Shown here: in pieces, positions 1-7,838 of the stretch | Numbering within the stretch: position 1 is the stretch's first letter | How the letters are laid out: every line of letters begins with the position of its first letter | NCBI RefSeq assembly: GCF_901447495.1 | Contig: NZ_CABDWS010000011.1 | Span: 1 to 52,756 of the forward strand | DNA length: 52,756 nt | Direction of reading: 5' to 3' | Origin: Haloimpatiens lingqiaonensis | Lineage (GTDB): Bacteria; Bacillota; Clostridia; Clostridiales; Clostridiaceae | The notes under the pieces: model-generated | Database searches by the model: none | What the model was told of the DNA's origin: nothing | What the model saw: only the letters and a program-made list of their open reading frames with translations | Made by a program: the position numbers and the translations under genes

Positions 1-29
1 CCTTTTATTAGCAATAGCAGTCTAAATAC
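1..29 (+). repeat. Conserved box of a dispersed intergenic repeat (edge copy)
   Basis: The first bases resemble the box ATCTTTTATTGGCGATAGCC that recurs at about 9355, 9984 (inverted), 28109 and 29573 (inverted). The copy is cut by the window edge. I see nothing else in 30-176. Confidence 0.5.
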
Positions 30-176
30 AATAAATAAAAATTATATAAACCAGTCTCTTATTATTTGTAAATTAAAAGTGGTTTTCTACAGTAACAAAT
101 ACATAGTACGAAAGATGAAATTCACCTCTTAAAATTCTTCTATAACATTTAAATACTTTTGCAAATAATAAAAATA

Positions 177-1697
177 TTATTTAAAAAGTTTTTCGTCCAT
201 AAGTTTAAGATCTGGTGATATTATTGGTTTGAAGTCCATTTGATCTAGTATATCCTTTTGAAGGTCTACTCCTGGTGCTATTTCTATTAATACTAATCCT
301 TCTTTTTGAAGTTTAAATACAGCTCTTTCTGTTATATACAATACGTATTGATCAGTGTCTAAAGCATACTCTGCACTAAACGTAATTTGCTCAACTTTGT
401 TTACAAACTTTTTAACAGATCCTTCATTTAGAATAGTTAACTTTCCATCTTCTACTTTTTCCTTTAATCCTCTAGTAGTGAAGGTTCCACAATATATAAC
501 CTTTTTAGAATTTTGAGTTATGTTTATAAATCCTCCACATCCTGCAATTTTTGTGTGGAACTTACTAACATTTATATCACCCTTTTCATCACATTGAGCA
601 AGTCCTAAAAATGCTGCGTCTAATCCACCACCATCATAGAAATCAAATTGTGAAGGTTGATCTACTATACAGTCTGCATTAGTTGAGGCTCCAAAGCTAA
701 GTCCTGCTGCAGGTATTCCTCCTATAGGACCTGCTTCTACGGTTAAATTAAGCCCTCCTATGCCTTCTTCATTAGCTACCATAGCAATCCCCTCTGGCAT
801 TCCTATACCAAGGTTTATGGCAGTGCCTGACTCTAATTCCTTGGCTGCCCTTCTACATATAACCTTTCTTTCATCTAAGTCCATTTTTGGCAATGCTTCC
901 ATTGGAACTTTAACTTCTCCTGAATAGGCTGGATTGTATTGTTCACCAAAGGTTTGCATGTGATTTTCTGGTGAAGAAATTACTATAGCATCTACTAGCA
1001 TACCTGGTATCTTAACAAATCTAGGATCTAGTGTACCATTTTTAACTACTTTTTCTACCTGTAAAATTACCAATCCCCCACTATTCTTAGCCGCTTGAGC
1101 CATGGCAAGGCTTTCTAATGGAGCTACCTCTTTCTCTAAGGTTGCATTTCCATTTTCATCAGCATAGGTTGCCCTTATTAAAGCTACATCTATAGGGAAA
1201 GATTTATATAATAAATATTCTTTTCCGTTAATGTCTAGAAGTTGTACTAAATCTTCTTTTGATAATTCATTTAATTTACCACCTTGTATTCTTGGATCTA
1301 TAAAAGTTTTTAATCCTACATGTGTTATAGTTCCAACTTTTCCAGCTGCTATATCCCTAAACAAATGACTTAGAACCCCTTGAGGAAGATTATAGCCTTC
1401 TGCTTTATTTTCTAAAACTAATTTTTGTAGTTTTGGTGCCAATCCCCAATGTCCCCCAATTATTCTCTTTAATAATCCCTCATGGCCTAAGTGATTAAGC
1501 CCTTTTTCTTTTCCATCTCCTTGTCCAGCTGAATAAACAAGTGTTAAATTTTTAGGATTCCCCTCTGCTAAAAATTTTTTCTCCAACTCTAATGTAATTT
1601 CTTCTGGATGTCCACTACCTACAAAGCCTTCTACAGCAATGGTATCCCCATCTTTAATCATATTTAATGCTTCTTCTATATTTTTTATCTTCCCCAT
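177..1697 (-). CDS. Acyl-CoA:acetate/propionate CoA-transferase (Pct/YdiF type)
   Basis: This 506-residue protein is a full-length, fused alpha-beta family I CoA-transferase, which moves CoA between short-chain acids by way of a glutamyl-CoA thioester. The N-terminal half carries the glycine-rich start [10 protein letters not shown]. The C-terminal half carries GIGMPEG (about 297-303) and TVEAGPIGG, whose Glu321 fits the catalytic glutamate of the propionate CoA-transferase group. The start is ATG with GGGGG seven bases upstream. A sigma-54 promoter lies about 50 bases upstream, and a sigma-54 activator gene lies further upstream on the same strand, so I infer control by that activator. Substrate (acetate, propionate, lactate or a branched acid) cannot be told from sequence. 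Confidence 0.9.
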   Translation of the reverse strand: MGKIKNIEEALNMIKDGDTIAVEGFVGSGHPEEITLELEKKFLAEGNPKNLTLVYSAGQGDGKEKGLNHLGHEGLLKRIIGGHWGLAPKLQKLVLENKAEGYNLPQGVLSHLFRDIAAGKVGTITHVGLKTFIDPRIQGGKLNELSKEDLVQLLDINGKEYLLYKSFPIDVALIRATYADENGNATLEKEVAPLESLAMAQAAKNSGGLVILQVEKVVKNGTLDPRFVKIPGMLVDAIVISSPENHMQTFGEQYNPAYSGEVKVPMEALPKMDLDERKVICRRAAKELESGTAINLGIGMPEGIAMVANEEGIGGLNLTVEAGPIGGIPAAGLSFGASTNADCIVDQPSQFDFYDGGGLDAAFLGLAQCDEKGDINVSKFHTKIAGCGGFINITQNSKKVIYCGTFTTRGLKEKVEDGKLTILNEGSVKKFVNKVEQITFSAEYALDTDQYVLYITERAVFKLQKEGLVLIEIAPGVDLQKDILDQMDFKPIISPDLKLMDEKLFK

Positions 1698-1747
1698 ATC
1701 ATAACCCCCTTAGTCTATTAAACTTATTATGTATAACTAAATTTTAG

Positions 1748-1764
1748 AGCAATATCCATGCCAC
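1748..1764 (-). promoter_or_regulatory. Sigma-54 (-24/-12) promoter of the CoA-transferase gene
   Basis: On the minus strand the site reads GTGGCATGGATATTGCT. It has GG and GC with exactly ten bases between them, matching TGGCAC-N5-TTGCW at nearly every conserved position. It lies about 50 bases before the CoA-transferase ATG. The activator encoded at 2374-3720 has the GAFTGA motif such promoters need. I could not pick out the activator's upstream binding site. Confidence 0.85.
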
Positions 1765-1850
1765 TTATACAATATTTAAAATTTTCTATAAATTTTTCCT
1801 TTATATAAATATTGATTCTAGGGCTATCTATCTTCATTAATTATTCATCA

Positions 1851-1982
1851 ATAAACAGAACTCTAACCTTCAGATGGAATCTTTACTCCAACTGAAGGTT
1901 AGAGTTCGTTATCCAGGGACGTAGCTGCCGTTATCTCCCACTTTGTTAGAAGTGGGAGTTACGGCAGGTAGTCATCGGATAA
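1851..1982 (+). repeat. 134-bp two-hairpin repeat, copy 1
   Basis: Starts ATAAACAGA and ends CATCGGATAA. Hairpin 1 pairs CTCTAACCTTCAG with CTGAAGGTTAGAG. Hairpin 2 nests TTATCC/GGATAA, TGCCGTTA/TTACGGCA and CTCCCAC/GTGGGAG. This copy is two bases shorter than the usual 134 bp. It lies in the 676-base gap between the CoA-transferase and its likely regulator. Confidence 0.95.
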
Positions 1983-2049
1983 ATACAATTTTATATTTTT
2001 AACCTTATACTTTTACAAAATTTCAATTATATAACCAAATATCGACTAT

Positions 2050-2086
2050 AAAGTGTATGATTTTTCATACACTTTATTATTTTTTT
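2050..2086 (+). terminator. Hairpin with T-tract downstream of the sigma-54 activator gene
   Basis: AAAGTGTATGA and TCATACACTTT form an 11-bp stem with a four-base loop, followed on the plus strand by TATTATTTTTTT. The T-tract favours plus-strand use, but the position downstream of the minus-strand activator gene suggests it may serve that gene too. Confidence 0.6.
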
Positions 2087-2157
2087 AATAAAATTGTATT
2101 TTAATTCGTACAGTTTTATTTTAGCAATGTTTTTAATGTATTATTTATACTACATAT

Positions 2158-2291
2158 ATAAACAAATCTCTAACCTTCAGATGGAGTTTTTACTCCAACT
2201 GAAGGTTAGAGATCGTTATCCAGGGACGTAGCTGCCGTTATCTCCCGCTTTGTTAGAAGTGGGAGTGTTACGGCAGGTAGTCATCGGATAA
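2158..2291 (+). repeat. 134-bp two-hairpin repeat, copy 2
   Basis: Same architecture and orientation as copy 1, only about 175 bases away in the same gap. It keeps the inner stem except for one C-to-G-side change (CTCCCGC), which leaves the rest of the stem intact. Confidence 0.95.
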
Positions 2292-2373
2292 AAATTAGTA
2301 TACAATTTTATTAGTTACAATTTTCAATTTAAAAGTAATTAATTCAACTTTCACAGTTATAAAATAATATATA

Positions 2374-3720
2374 CTACAAAATTTTATATTTATCCATTTT
2401 TTCATATAAGGTAGATCTACTTATACCTAGAGCTTTGGCCGTAAGACTCTTATTTCCTTTATAAACCTTTAAAGCATTTATAATGGCTTTTCTTTCCGAA
2501 TCCCATACACACTGTTCTAAAGTAATTATTTTTTCCTCTATATGGCCAGTTATTTCTTTAGGCAAATGTTTTGATTCTATTATTTGATTTTCTTCTAGAA
2601 TATTAATAGCCCTTTCTATGGCATTTTCTAGCTCTCTCACATTCCCAGGCCAATAATAGCTTTTTAAGCTTTCCAGTGCTTCATTTGAAATGCCATTTAT
2701 GCTCTTATTTAAATCATTGCATATTTTTTTAATTAGAAAATCGGTTAATTGTACTATATCTCCATCTCTTTCTCTTAGAGAAGGAATCTTTATGTTTACT
2801 ACATTAAGTCTATAATATAAATCTGCTCTGAACTTACCTTCTTTAACATACTTTTCTAAATCTTGATTGGTGGCACATATTATCCTTATATCCACCTTTT
2901 TAGGACCCAATGCTCCTATTCTTTCCACTTCTTTTTCCTGTATCACTCTTAAAAGCTTCACCTGCATATGAAAGGGCATATCACCTATTTCATCTAAAAA
3001 TATGCTTCCCCCATGAGCCATCTCAAATTTTCCTATTTTCCCCCCTCTGGCTGCCCCTGTAAATGCACCTTTTTCATAACCAAACAACTCCGATTCTAAA
3101 AGATCCATAGGAATAGCTGCACAATTAACCTTCACAAAAGGACCATATTTTCTATTACTTTCATTATGTATAGCATGCGCAAATAGTTCTTTTCCTGTAC
3201 CACTTTCCCCTGATAGCAAAACGTTTGAATTAGTTTTGGCCACCCTGCTGCAAAGTAATTTTGTTTCATTTATTACTCCACTAGATCCTATTATGTCATG
3301 AAAATAATATACTGCATTGTTTAAAGAATTTAGTTTGCCTTTGTAGCTGCTTATCTCTTTTTCCATTTTATTTATTCTATTGTATATATCATTAAGTTCC
3401 TTTACATTTCTAAACAATACTTTACCTATGGCACCTTGAATTTCTCCATCTTTTATTATGGGAAATCTAGTTGCTACAATGTATCTGCCTTTTATTTCTT
3501 GCAGCTCACCAATTTCCTCTTTTCCAGATTTGGCCACCAAATGCAGTCTAGTATTTTCTATTACCTGAGTCACATGTCTGCCTACAACTTTTTTTAATCC
3601 TAAAAATTCTCTGTAGGCTTTGTTCATCATGGTAATATATCCTTCCTTGTCCACAACTACAATACCATCATAAGCTGCATCTAAAACTGTTTGTAATAAC
3701 TGCTTATCATTTTTATCCAT
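2374..3720 (-). CDS. Sigma-54-dependent transcriptional activator, PAS-AAA+-Fis
   Basis: The protein activates RNA polymerase holding sigma-54. An N-terminal PAS domain (about 10-110, [16 protein letters not shown]) is followed by a short coiled segment. The AAA+ domain has Walker A GESGTGKE, the sigma-54 contact loop GAFTGA and the Walker B region IFLDEIGD. A Fis-type helix-turn-helix closes it ([14 protein letters not shown]). I chose ATG at 3720 because AAGGTGA lies five bases upstream; the longer TTG reading would add five residues. It stands alone upstream of the CoA-transferase and is its likely activator. The PAS ligand is unknown. Confidence 0.93.
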   Translation of the reverse strand: MDKNDKQLLQTVLDAAYDGIVVVDKEGYITMMNKAYREFLGLKKVVGRHVTQVIENTRLHLVAKSGKEEIGELQEIKGRYIVATRFPIIKDGEIQGAIGKVLFRNVKELNDIYNRINKMEKEISSYKGKLNSLNNAVYYFHDIIGSSGVINETKLLCSRVAKTNSNVLLSGESGTGKELFAHAIHNESNRKYGPFVKVNCAAIPMDLLESELFGYEKGAFTGAARGGKIGKFEMAHGGSIFLDEIGDMPFHMQVKLLRVIQEKEVERIGALGPKKVDIRIICATNQDLEKYVKEGKFRADLYYRLNVVNIKIPSLRERDGDIVQLTDFLIKKICNDLNKSINGISNEALESLKSYYWPGNVRELENAIERAINILEENQIIESKHLPKEITGHIEEKIITLEQCVWDSERKAIINALKVYKGNKSLTAKALGISRSTLYEKMDKYKIL

Positions 3721-3977
3721 ATGAATCACCTTCAATAGACTACTTTCTCTCTAAATAATATATTCTGTGAACCTATGTTTTCTCCTCTTTTATATATTCT
3801 ATTATTATATATTCCATTATTATATTTTACAGGTTTATTTATTTAGTCTATAGATTAATGATTTTCTATCATCTTTTTGAATAATGAAATATACTAATTA
3901 TTGTTGCAATATAGAACATTAAAAATTATAATAAAACTATGGATATAGTCCTTTCTGTTTAATCTGTTAATTGAAAC

Positions 3978-4003
3978 TTAAGCCGTACATTTTGTACGGC
4001 TTA
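3978..4003. terminator. Perfect hairpin in the 3736-4043 gap
   Basis: AAGCCGTACA and TGTACGGCTT pair perfectly around a TTT loop, followed on the plus strand by TATTTATTT. It lies between the small gene at 4044 and the activator gene. A terminator role is inferred. Confidence 0.5.
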
Positions 4004-4022
4004 TTTATTTGTATAATTTAAC

Positions 4023-4048
4023 TAAAAAAATAAGCCCTAAGGCTTATT
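4023..4048 (-). terminator. Intrinsic terminator of the small gene at 4044
   Basis: On the minus strand AAATAAGCC-TTAG-GGCTTATTT is followed by a T run. The stem overlaps the stop codon of the 70-residue gene. Confidence 0.75.
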
Positions 4049-4256
4049 TCATAAGTTCAATCATAGTAAGTTCATCATTTTTATGAGCTTGATTAAGTAT
4101 TGAGTTATAGATGCTTGTCCATTCCTCTGGTGAAGTTACCCCTTCCCTTTTGTCCTCTTCATTATGTTCATCATAATATTCTTTGGCTGCTGCCTTTTCA
4201 CTTCTTATAACCTTTAAAATGCTTAACACTTCTTCTTTTTTTAAATTTAATTCCAT
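4044..4256 (-). CDS. Small hypothetical protein, 70 aa
   Basis: The product is MELNLKKEEVLSILKVIRSE... and ends ...KNDELTMIELMK. It is strongly charged and helical, with no membrane segment or known motif that I recognise. An ATG 15 bases further upstream would overlap the Shine-Dalgarno GGAGAGGGG, which sits correctly for the ATG at 4256, so I use 4256. A terminator overlaps the stop and a 134-bp repeat lies just upstream. It appears monocistronic. Confidence 0.7.
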   Translation of the reverse strand: MELNLKKEEVLSILKVIRSEKAAAKEYYDEHNEEDKREGVTSPEEWTSIYNSILNQAHKNDELTMIELMK

Positions 4257-4289
4257 AATACCCCTCTCCATTTCTCCCTATTTTTTTAT

Positions 4290-4423
4290 ATAAACAGAAC
4301 TCTTAGCTTCAGATGGAGTTTTTACTCCAACTGAAGGTTAGAGATCGTTATCCAGGGACGTAGCTACCGTTATCTCCCACTTTGTTAGAAGTGGGAGTAT
4401 TACGGCAGGTAGTCATCGGATAA
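4290..4423 (+). repeat. 134-bp two-hairpin repeat, copy 3
   Basis: Same element and orientation. The 5' arm of hairpin 1 is the variant CTCTTAGCTTCAG while the 3' arm keeps the common form, so this stem has internal mismatches. The variant arm recurs in copy 6 and its complement in the 3' arm of copy 4. Confidence 0.95.
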
Positions 4424-4555
4424 AAGTTTTTTATAAAAGTTTTTTAACGTATATAACGTTATTATACGTATATAATAACAATAATTTACTTTTAATGCAA
4501 GATTTTTATTTATTTTTGTTGTCATTTTGCAGACGTTTTGAAAAATCATTAAAAA

Positions 4556-4608
4556 ATCATTAAAAAATAAGGCTTTAAGAAATCTACTAAATCTCTTAAA
4601 GCCTTGAT
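4556..4608 (-). terminator. Terminator of the tRNA operon
   Basis: On the minus strand GGCTTTAAGA pairs with TCTTAAAGCC and is followed by TTATTTTTTAA. It lies about 30 bases past the last tRNA of the array. Confidence 0.8.
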
Positions 4609-4635
4609 ACAGGTGCCCTACGTTTTGCCTATGTA

Positions 4636-4712
4636 TGGTGCGCTCAGGGGGAGTCGAACCCTCGACCGCCAGATTCGAAGTCTGTCACTCTATCCAACTG
4701 AGCTATGAGCGC
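4636..4712 (-). tRNA. tRNA-Arg (TCG)
   Basis: Cloverleaf on the minus strand with acceptor GCGCTCA/TGAGCGC, anticodon loop CTTCGAA and an encoded CCA. It is the last gene of the array and the only one in it decoding CGA-type codons. A 62-base spacer separates it from the next tRNA, longer than elsewhere in the array. Confidence 0.95.
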
Positions 4713-4774
4713 AACAAATATCATATTCATTAATAATGCGCCTTTATAATTTAATAATAAATTAAAGGCGCATT

Positions 4775-4848
4775 TGGAGCGGGTGAAGGGAATCGAACCC
4801 TCGTGTCTAGCTTGGAAGGCTAGCGCTCTACCATTGAGCAACACCCGC
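4775..4848 (-). tRNA. tRNA-Gly (TCC), copy 1
   Basis: Acceptor GCGGGTG/CACCCGC, anticodon loop CTTCCAA, encoded CCA. First of four identical-looking Gly(TCC) genes, and the left end of the tandem-duplicated block. Confidence 0.96.
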
Positions 4849-4857
4849 ATATTTAGT

Positions 4858-4933
4858 TGGAGCGGAAGACGGGACTCGAACCCGCGACATCCACCTTGGC
4901 AAGGTGGCGCTCTACCAACTGAGCCACTTCCGC
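4858..4933 (-). tRNA. tRNA-Gly (GCC), copy 1
   Basis: Acceptor GCGGAAG/CTTCCGC, anticodon loop TTGCCAA, encoded CCA. Its duplicate is at 5788. Confidence 0.96.
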
Positions 4934-4937
4934 TTAT

Positions 4938-5021
4938 TGGTGCAGGTGAAGGGAGTCGAACCCCCACGCCGTTGGCGCTAGATCCTAAGTCTAGTGCGTC
5001 TGCCAATTCCGCCACACCTGC
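4938..5021 (-). tRNA. tRNA-Leu (TAG), copy 1
   Basis: Class II tRNA with a long variable arm, acceptor GCAGGTG/CACCTGC, anticodon loop CTTAGGA and encoded CCA. Its duplicate is at 5868. Confidence 0.96.
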
Positions 5022-5027
5022 ATCTTT

Positions 5028-5103
5028 TGGTGATCTACCGGGGAATCGAACCCCGGACACCATGATTAAAAGTCATGTGCTCTACCGACTGAGCTAGTAG
5101 ATC
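5028..5103 (-). tRNA. tRNA-Lys (TTT), copy 1
   Basis: Acceptor GATCTAC/GTAGATC, anticodon loop CTTTTAA, encoded CCA. Its duplicate is at 5958. Confidence 0.96.
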
Positions 5104-5108
5104 ATTTT

Positions 5109-5183
5109 TGGCTGGGATAGCAGGATTTGAACCTACGAATGCCAGAGTCAAAGTCTGGTGCCTTACCGCTTGGCGATATCCCA
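5109..5183 (-). tRNA. tRNA-Gln (TTG), copy 1
   Basis: Acceptor TGGGATA/TATCCCA, anticodon loop CTTTGAC, encoded CCA. Its duplicate is at 6039. Confidence 0.96.
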
Positions 5184-5188
5184 ATATA

Positions 5189-5264
<76 letters not shown>

Positions 5265-5277
5265 CATATTAAATAAT

Positions 5278-5354
5278 TGGTGCGTCTTAAGGGAGTCGAA
5301 CCCCTGGCACACGGCTTAGAAGGCCGTTGCTCTATCCAACTGAGCTAAAGACGC
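5278..5354 (-). tRNA. tRNA-Arg (TCT), copy 1
   Basis: Acceptor GCGTCTT/AAGACGC, anticodon loop CTTCTAA, encoded CCA. One of three Arg(TCT) genes. Confidence 0.96.
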
Positions 5355-5360
5355 ACATTT

Positions 5361-5434
5361 TGGAGCGGGTGAAGGGAATCGAACCCTCGTGTCTAGCTTG
5401 GAAGGCTAGCGCTCTACCATTGAGCAACACCCGC
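5361..5434 (-). tRNA. tRNA-Gly (TCC), copy 2
   Basis: Same sequence as the copy at 4775, between Pro and Arg(TCT). Confidence 0.96.
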
Positions 5435-5442
5435 AAGTTTTG

Positions 5443-5518
5443 TGGTCGGGGTGACAGGGATTGAACCTGCGACCTCATGGTCCCAAACCACGCGCGCTCC
5501 CATCTGCGCCACACCCCG
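5443..5518 (-). tRNA. tRNA-Pro (TGG), copy 1
   Basis: Acceptor CGGGGTG/CACCCCG, anticodon loop TTTGGGA, encoded CCA. Its duplicate is at 6453. Confidence 0.96.
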
Positions 5519-5540
5519 AAATTTAGTTTTTAAAAAAAGC

Positions 5541-5616
5541 TGGTGCGCCATCAGGGATTCGAACCCTGGGCACCCTGATTAAGAGTCAGGTGCTCTACCA
5601 ACTGAGCTAATGGCAC
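5541..5616 (-). tRNA. tRNA-Lys (CTT), copy 1
   Basis: Acceptor GTGCCAT/ATGGCGC with one G-T pair, anticodon loop CTCTTAA, encoded CCA. Its duplicate is at 6208. Confidence 0.96.
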
Positions 5617-5621
5617 ACTTT

Positions 5622-5698
5622 TGGTGCGTCTTAAGGGAGTCGAACCCCTGGCACACGGCTTAGAAGGCCGTTGCTCTATCCAACTGAGCTAAAGACGC
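5622..5698 (-). tRNA. tRNA-Arg (TCT), copy 2
   Basis: Same as the copy at 5278, including its D-loop. Confidence 0.96.
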
Positions 5699-5704
5699 AT
5701 ATTT

Positions 5705-5778
5705 TGGAGCGGGTGAAGGGAATCGAACCCTCGTGTCTAGCTTGGAAGGCTAGCGCTCTACCATTGAGCAACACCCGC
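5705..5778 (-). tRNA. tRNA-Gly (TCC), copy 3
   Basis: Left end of the second block; exactly 930 bases from copy 1 at 4775. Confidence 0.96.
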
Positions 5779-5787
5779 ATATTTAGT

Positions 5788-5863
5788 TGGAGCGGAAGAC
5801 GGGACTCGAACCCGCGACATCCACCTTGGCAAGGTGGCGCTCTACCAACTGAGCCACTTCCGC
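5788..5863 (-). tRNA. tRNA-Gly (GCC), copy 2
   Basis: Duplicate of 4858 at the same 930-base offset, with the same spacers. Confidence 0.96.
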
Positions 5864-5867
5864 TTAT

Positions 5868-5951
5868 TGGTGCAGGTGAAGGGAGTCGAACCCCCACGCC
5901 GTTGGCGCTAGATCCTAAGTCTAGTGCGTCTGCCAATTCCGCCACACCTGC
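5868..5951 (-). tRNA. tRNA-Leu (TAG), copy 2
   Basis: Duplicate of 4938 at a 930-base offset. Confidence 0.96.
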
Positions 5952-5957
5952 ATCTTT

Positions 5958-6033
5958 TGGTGATCTACCGGGGAATCGAACCCCGGACACCATGATTAAA
6001 AGTCATGTGCTCTACCGACTGAGCTAGTAGATC
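5958..6033 (-). tRNA. tRNA-Lys (TTT), copy 2
   Basis: Duplicate of 5028 at a 930-base offset. Confidence 0.96.
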
Positions 6034-6038
6034 ATTTT

Positions 6039-6113
6039 TGGCTGGGATAGCAGGATTTGAACCTACGAATGCCAGAGTCAAAGTCTGGTGCCTTACCGCT
6101 TGGCGATATCCCA
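6039..6113 (-). tRNA. tRNA-Gln (TTG), copy 2
   Basis: Duplicate of 5109 at a 930-base offset. Confidence 0.96.
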
Positions 6114-6116
6114 ATA

Positions 6117-6192
<76 letters not shown>

Positions 6193-6207
6193 CATATTAA
6201 AATAAAT

Positions 6208-6283
6208 TGGTGCGCCATCAGGGATTCGAACCCTGGGCACCCTGATTAAGAGTCAGGTGCTCTACCAACTGAGCTAATGGCAC
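6208..6283 (-). tRNA. tRNA-Lys (CTT), copy 2
   Basis: Duplicate of 5541. Here it follows His directly, whereas in the first block Arg-Gly-Pro lie between them. Confidence 0.96.
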
Positions 6284-6288
6284 ACTTT

Positions 6289-6365
6289 TGGTGCGTCTTA
6301 AGGGAGTCGAACCCCTGGCACACGGCTTAGAAGGCCGTTGCTCTATCCTGCTGAGCTAAAGACGC
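6289..6365 (-). tRNA. tRNA-Arg (TCT), copy 3, variant D-loop
   Basis: As the other Arg(TCT) genes except in the D-loop, where CAGCAGGATA replaces CAGTTGGATA. Anticodon loop and acceptor are unchanged. Confidence 0.95.
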
Positions 6366-6370
6366 ACATC

Positions 6371-6444
6371 TGGAGCGGGTGAAGGGAATCGAACCCTCGT
6401 GTCTAGCTTGGAAGGCTAGCGCTCTACCATTGAGCAACACCCGC
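6371..6444 (-). tRNA. tRNA-Gly (TCC), copy 4
   Basis: Same sequence as the other three Gly(TCC) genes. Confidence 0.96.
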
Positions 6445-6452
6445 AAGTTTTG

Positions 6453-6528
6453 TGGTCGGGGTGACAGGGATTGAACCTGCGACCTCATGGTCCCAAACCA
6501 CGCGCGCTCCCATCTGCGCCACACCCCG
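6453..6528 (-). tRNA. tRNA-Pro (TGG), copy 2
   Basis: First gene of the transcript, duplicate of 5443. The promoter lies about 65 bases upstream. Confidence 0.96.
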
Positions 6529-6592
6529 GAATCACTGTCCCGCGAACTTCATCTTGTTCTTTTCAGATGTTTTGTTCCCGACGACAATGATT

Positions 6593-6621
6593 ATTCTACA
6601 CTATACTGTCTATTTCGTCAA
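6593..6621 (-). promoter_or_regulatory. Strong sigma-A promoter of the tRNA array
   Basis: On the minus strand TTGACG, a 17-base spacer and TAGAAT. The spacing from the first tRNA leaves a leader of about 60 bases. No other promoter of this quality is visible inside the array, so I infer that all 22 tRNAs form one transcript. Confidence 0.85.
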
Positions 6622-6649
6622 TACCTTTTTATAATTTTTTTTGCGTTTT

Positions 6650-7123
6650 TTAGTTTATTCCCATTATGGATACATCTACCTGTTCTCCCTCAATCCTTAT
6701 AATACCTACAGTTTTACTGGAATCCCTAGGCAAAGATGGGCTTCCTGGATTTACGTACCAAGTATTATCTATGTATTGATTCATGGAACAATGAGTATGT
6801 CCAAATAGAACTATGTCTGCTTGTAATTCCAATGCTCTATATCTTAATCTATCTATTCCCCATTTAACATCATATTTATGTCCGTGGGTTATGAGAAACC
6901 TTTTGCCACCTATTTCTTCTACTATTTCATCAGGCACTTTATTCGTAAAATCACAATTTCCTTTTACATTTATGAAAGGACATTTAAAATGACTAGACAA
7001 TTCTTCCACATCTCTGACATTGTCACCTAAATGTATTATCATATCAATTTCTTTAAATACATCCTCTAATTTACTTATACAAGTTAAATCTCTATGAGTA
7101 TCACTTATAATGCCTATTCTCAC
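6650..7123 (-). CDS. YfcE/MJ0936-type metallophosphodiesterase
   Basis: At 157 residues it has the usual size of small calcineurin-like phosphodiesterases that hydrolyse phosphodiester model substrates with two bound metals. The metal ligands are in order: SDTH (8-11), HLGDN, GNCD, THGH and GHTH. The start is GTG with GGAG upstream inside the 3' end of rdgB, so the two genes are translationally coupled. Its biological substrate is not known for this family. The tRNA promoter lies immediately downstream of or inside its 3' flank. Confidence 0.9.
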   Translation of the reverse strand: MRIGIISDTHRDLTCISKLEDVFKEIDMIIHLGDNVRDVEELSSHFKCPFINVKGNCDFTNKVPDEIVEEIGGKRFLITHGHKYDVKWGIDRLRYRALELQADIVLFGHTHCSMNQYIDNTWYVNPGSPSLPRDSSKTVGIIRIEGEQVDVSIMGIN

Positions 7124-7125
7124 CT

Positions 7126-7728
7126 TTACTCCTCCATTATACTTCTTACGCTATCTTCAAGTGCTCTTAGAGCATTAGCTCTATGACTTATTTTATTCTT
7201 TATCCCTCCGTCCATTTGAGCAAAAGTCATATTATACTCTGGAACATAAAATAATGGGTCATAGCCAAATCCATTTTCTCCTGACTCTTTATCTATTATA
7301 ACGCCCTTTACCTCGCCTTGAACTTTTATAGTTCTTTCCTCATCTAATATTAAAACCATTGCACACACAAATTTTGCTTTTCTATCTTCATAACTTATAC
7401 CCTTTAACATCTCTAAAAGTTTTTCATTGTTTTTCTTGTAGTTTCCATGTTCCCCAGCAAAACGTGCTGAATACACCCCTGGAGCTCCACCTAATGCATC
7501 TACCATTAATCCTGAATCATCAGCTAAAACCATAGCATCTTCTACTATTTTATATATTTCACTTGCTTTAATATAAGCATTCTCCATAAATGTAGTGCCT
7601 GTTTCTTCTATATCTATATTTATTCCCACTTCTTTTAAGGATAAAACCTCTAAATCAAATTTAGAAAGTATGTTTTTTATTTCTTCTATTTTATGTTCAT
7701 TATTACTAGCTACTACCAATTTTTTCAC
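7126..7728 (-). CDS. rdgB: XTP/dITP diphosphatase (non-canonical purine NTP pyrophosphatase)
   Basis: RdgB/HAM1 family: it hydrolyses dITP and XTP to monophosphates, which keeps deaminated purines out of DNA and RNA. The start [13 protein letters not shown] fits the family, with SNNEHK binding nucleotide. It continues with [22 protein letters not shown] and GVYSARFAG, and ends with FGYDPLF and SHRANAL. I use GTG at 7728 rather than 7740 because the longer start would overlap the AAGGAG site and add residues outside the family. Length is 200 aa. It forms an operon with the downstream phosphodiesterase. Confidence 0.95.
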   Translation of the reverse strand: MKKLVVASNNEHKIEEIKNILSKFDLEVLSLKEVGINIDIEETGTTFMENAYIKASEIYKIVEDAMVLADDSGLMVDALGGAPGVYSARFAGEHGNYKKNNEKLLEMLKGISYEDRKAKFVCAMVLILDEERTIKVQGEVKGVIIDKESGENGFGYDPLFYVPEYNMTFAQMDGGIKNKISHRANALRALEDSVRSIMEE

Positions 7729-7838
7729 TTCGTACCTCACTCCTTAAATTTATTTAATCTTTTTTCTATAGACAAGCAATATTTAACCCCAACTCACATA
7801 TATTCTTATAAGGATTAATTTTAGGTGGTGTATATATT

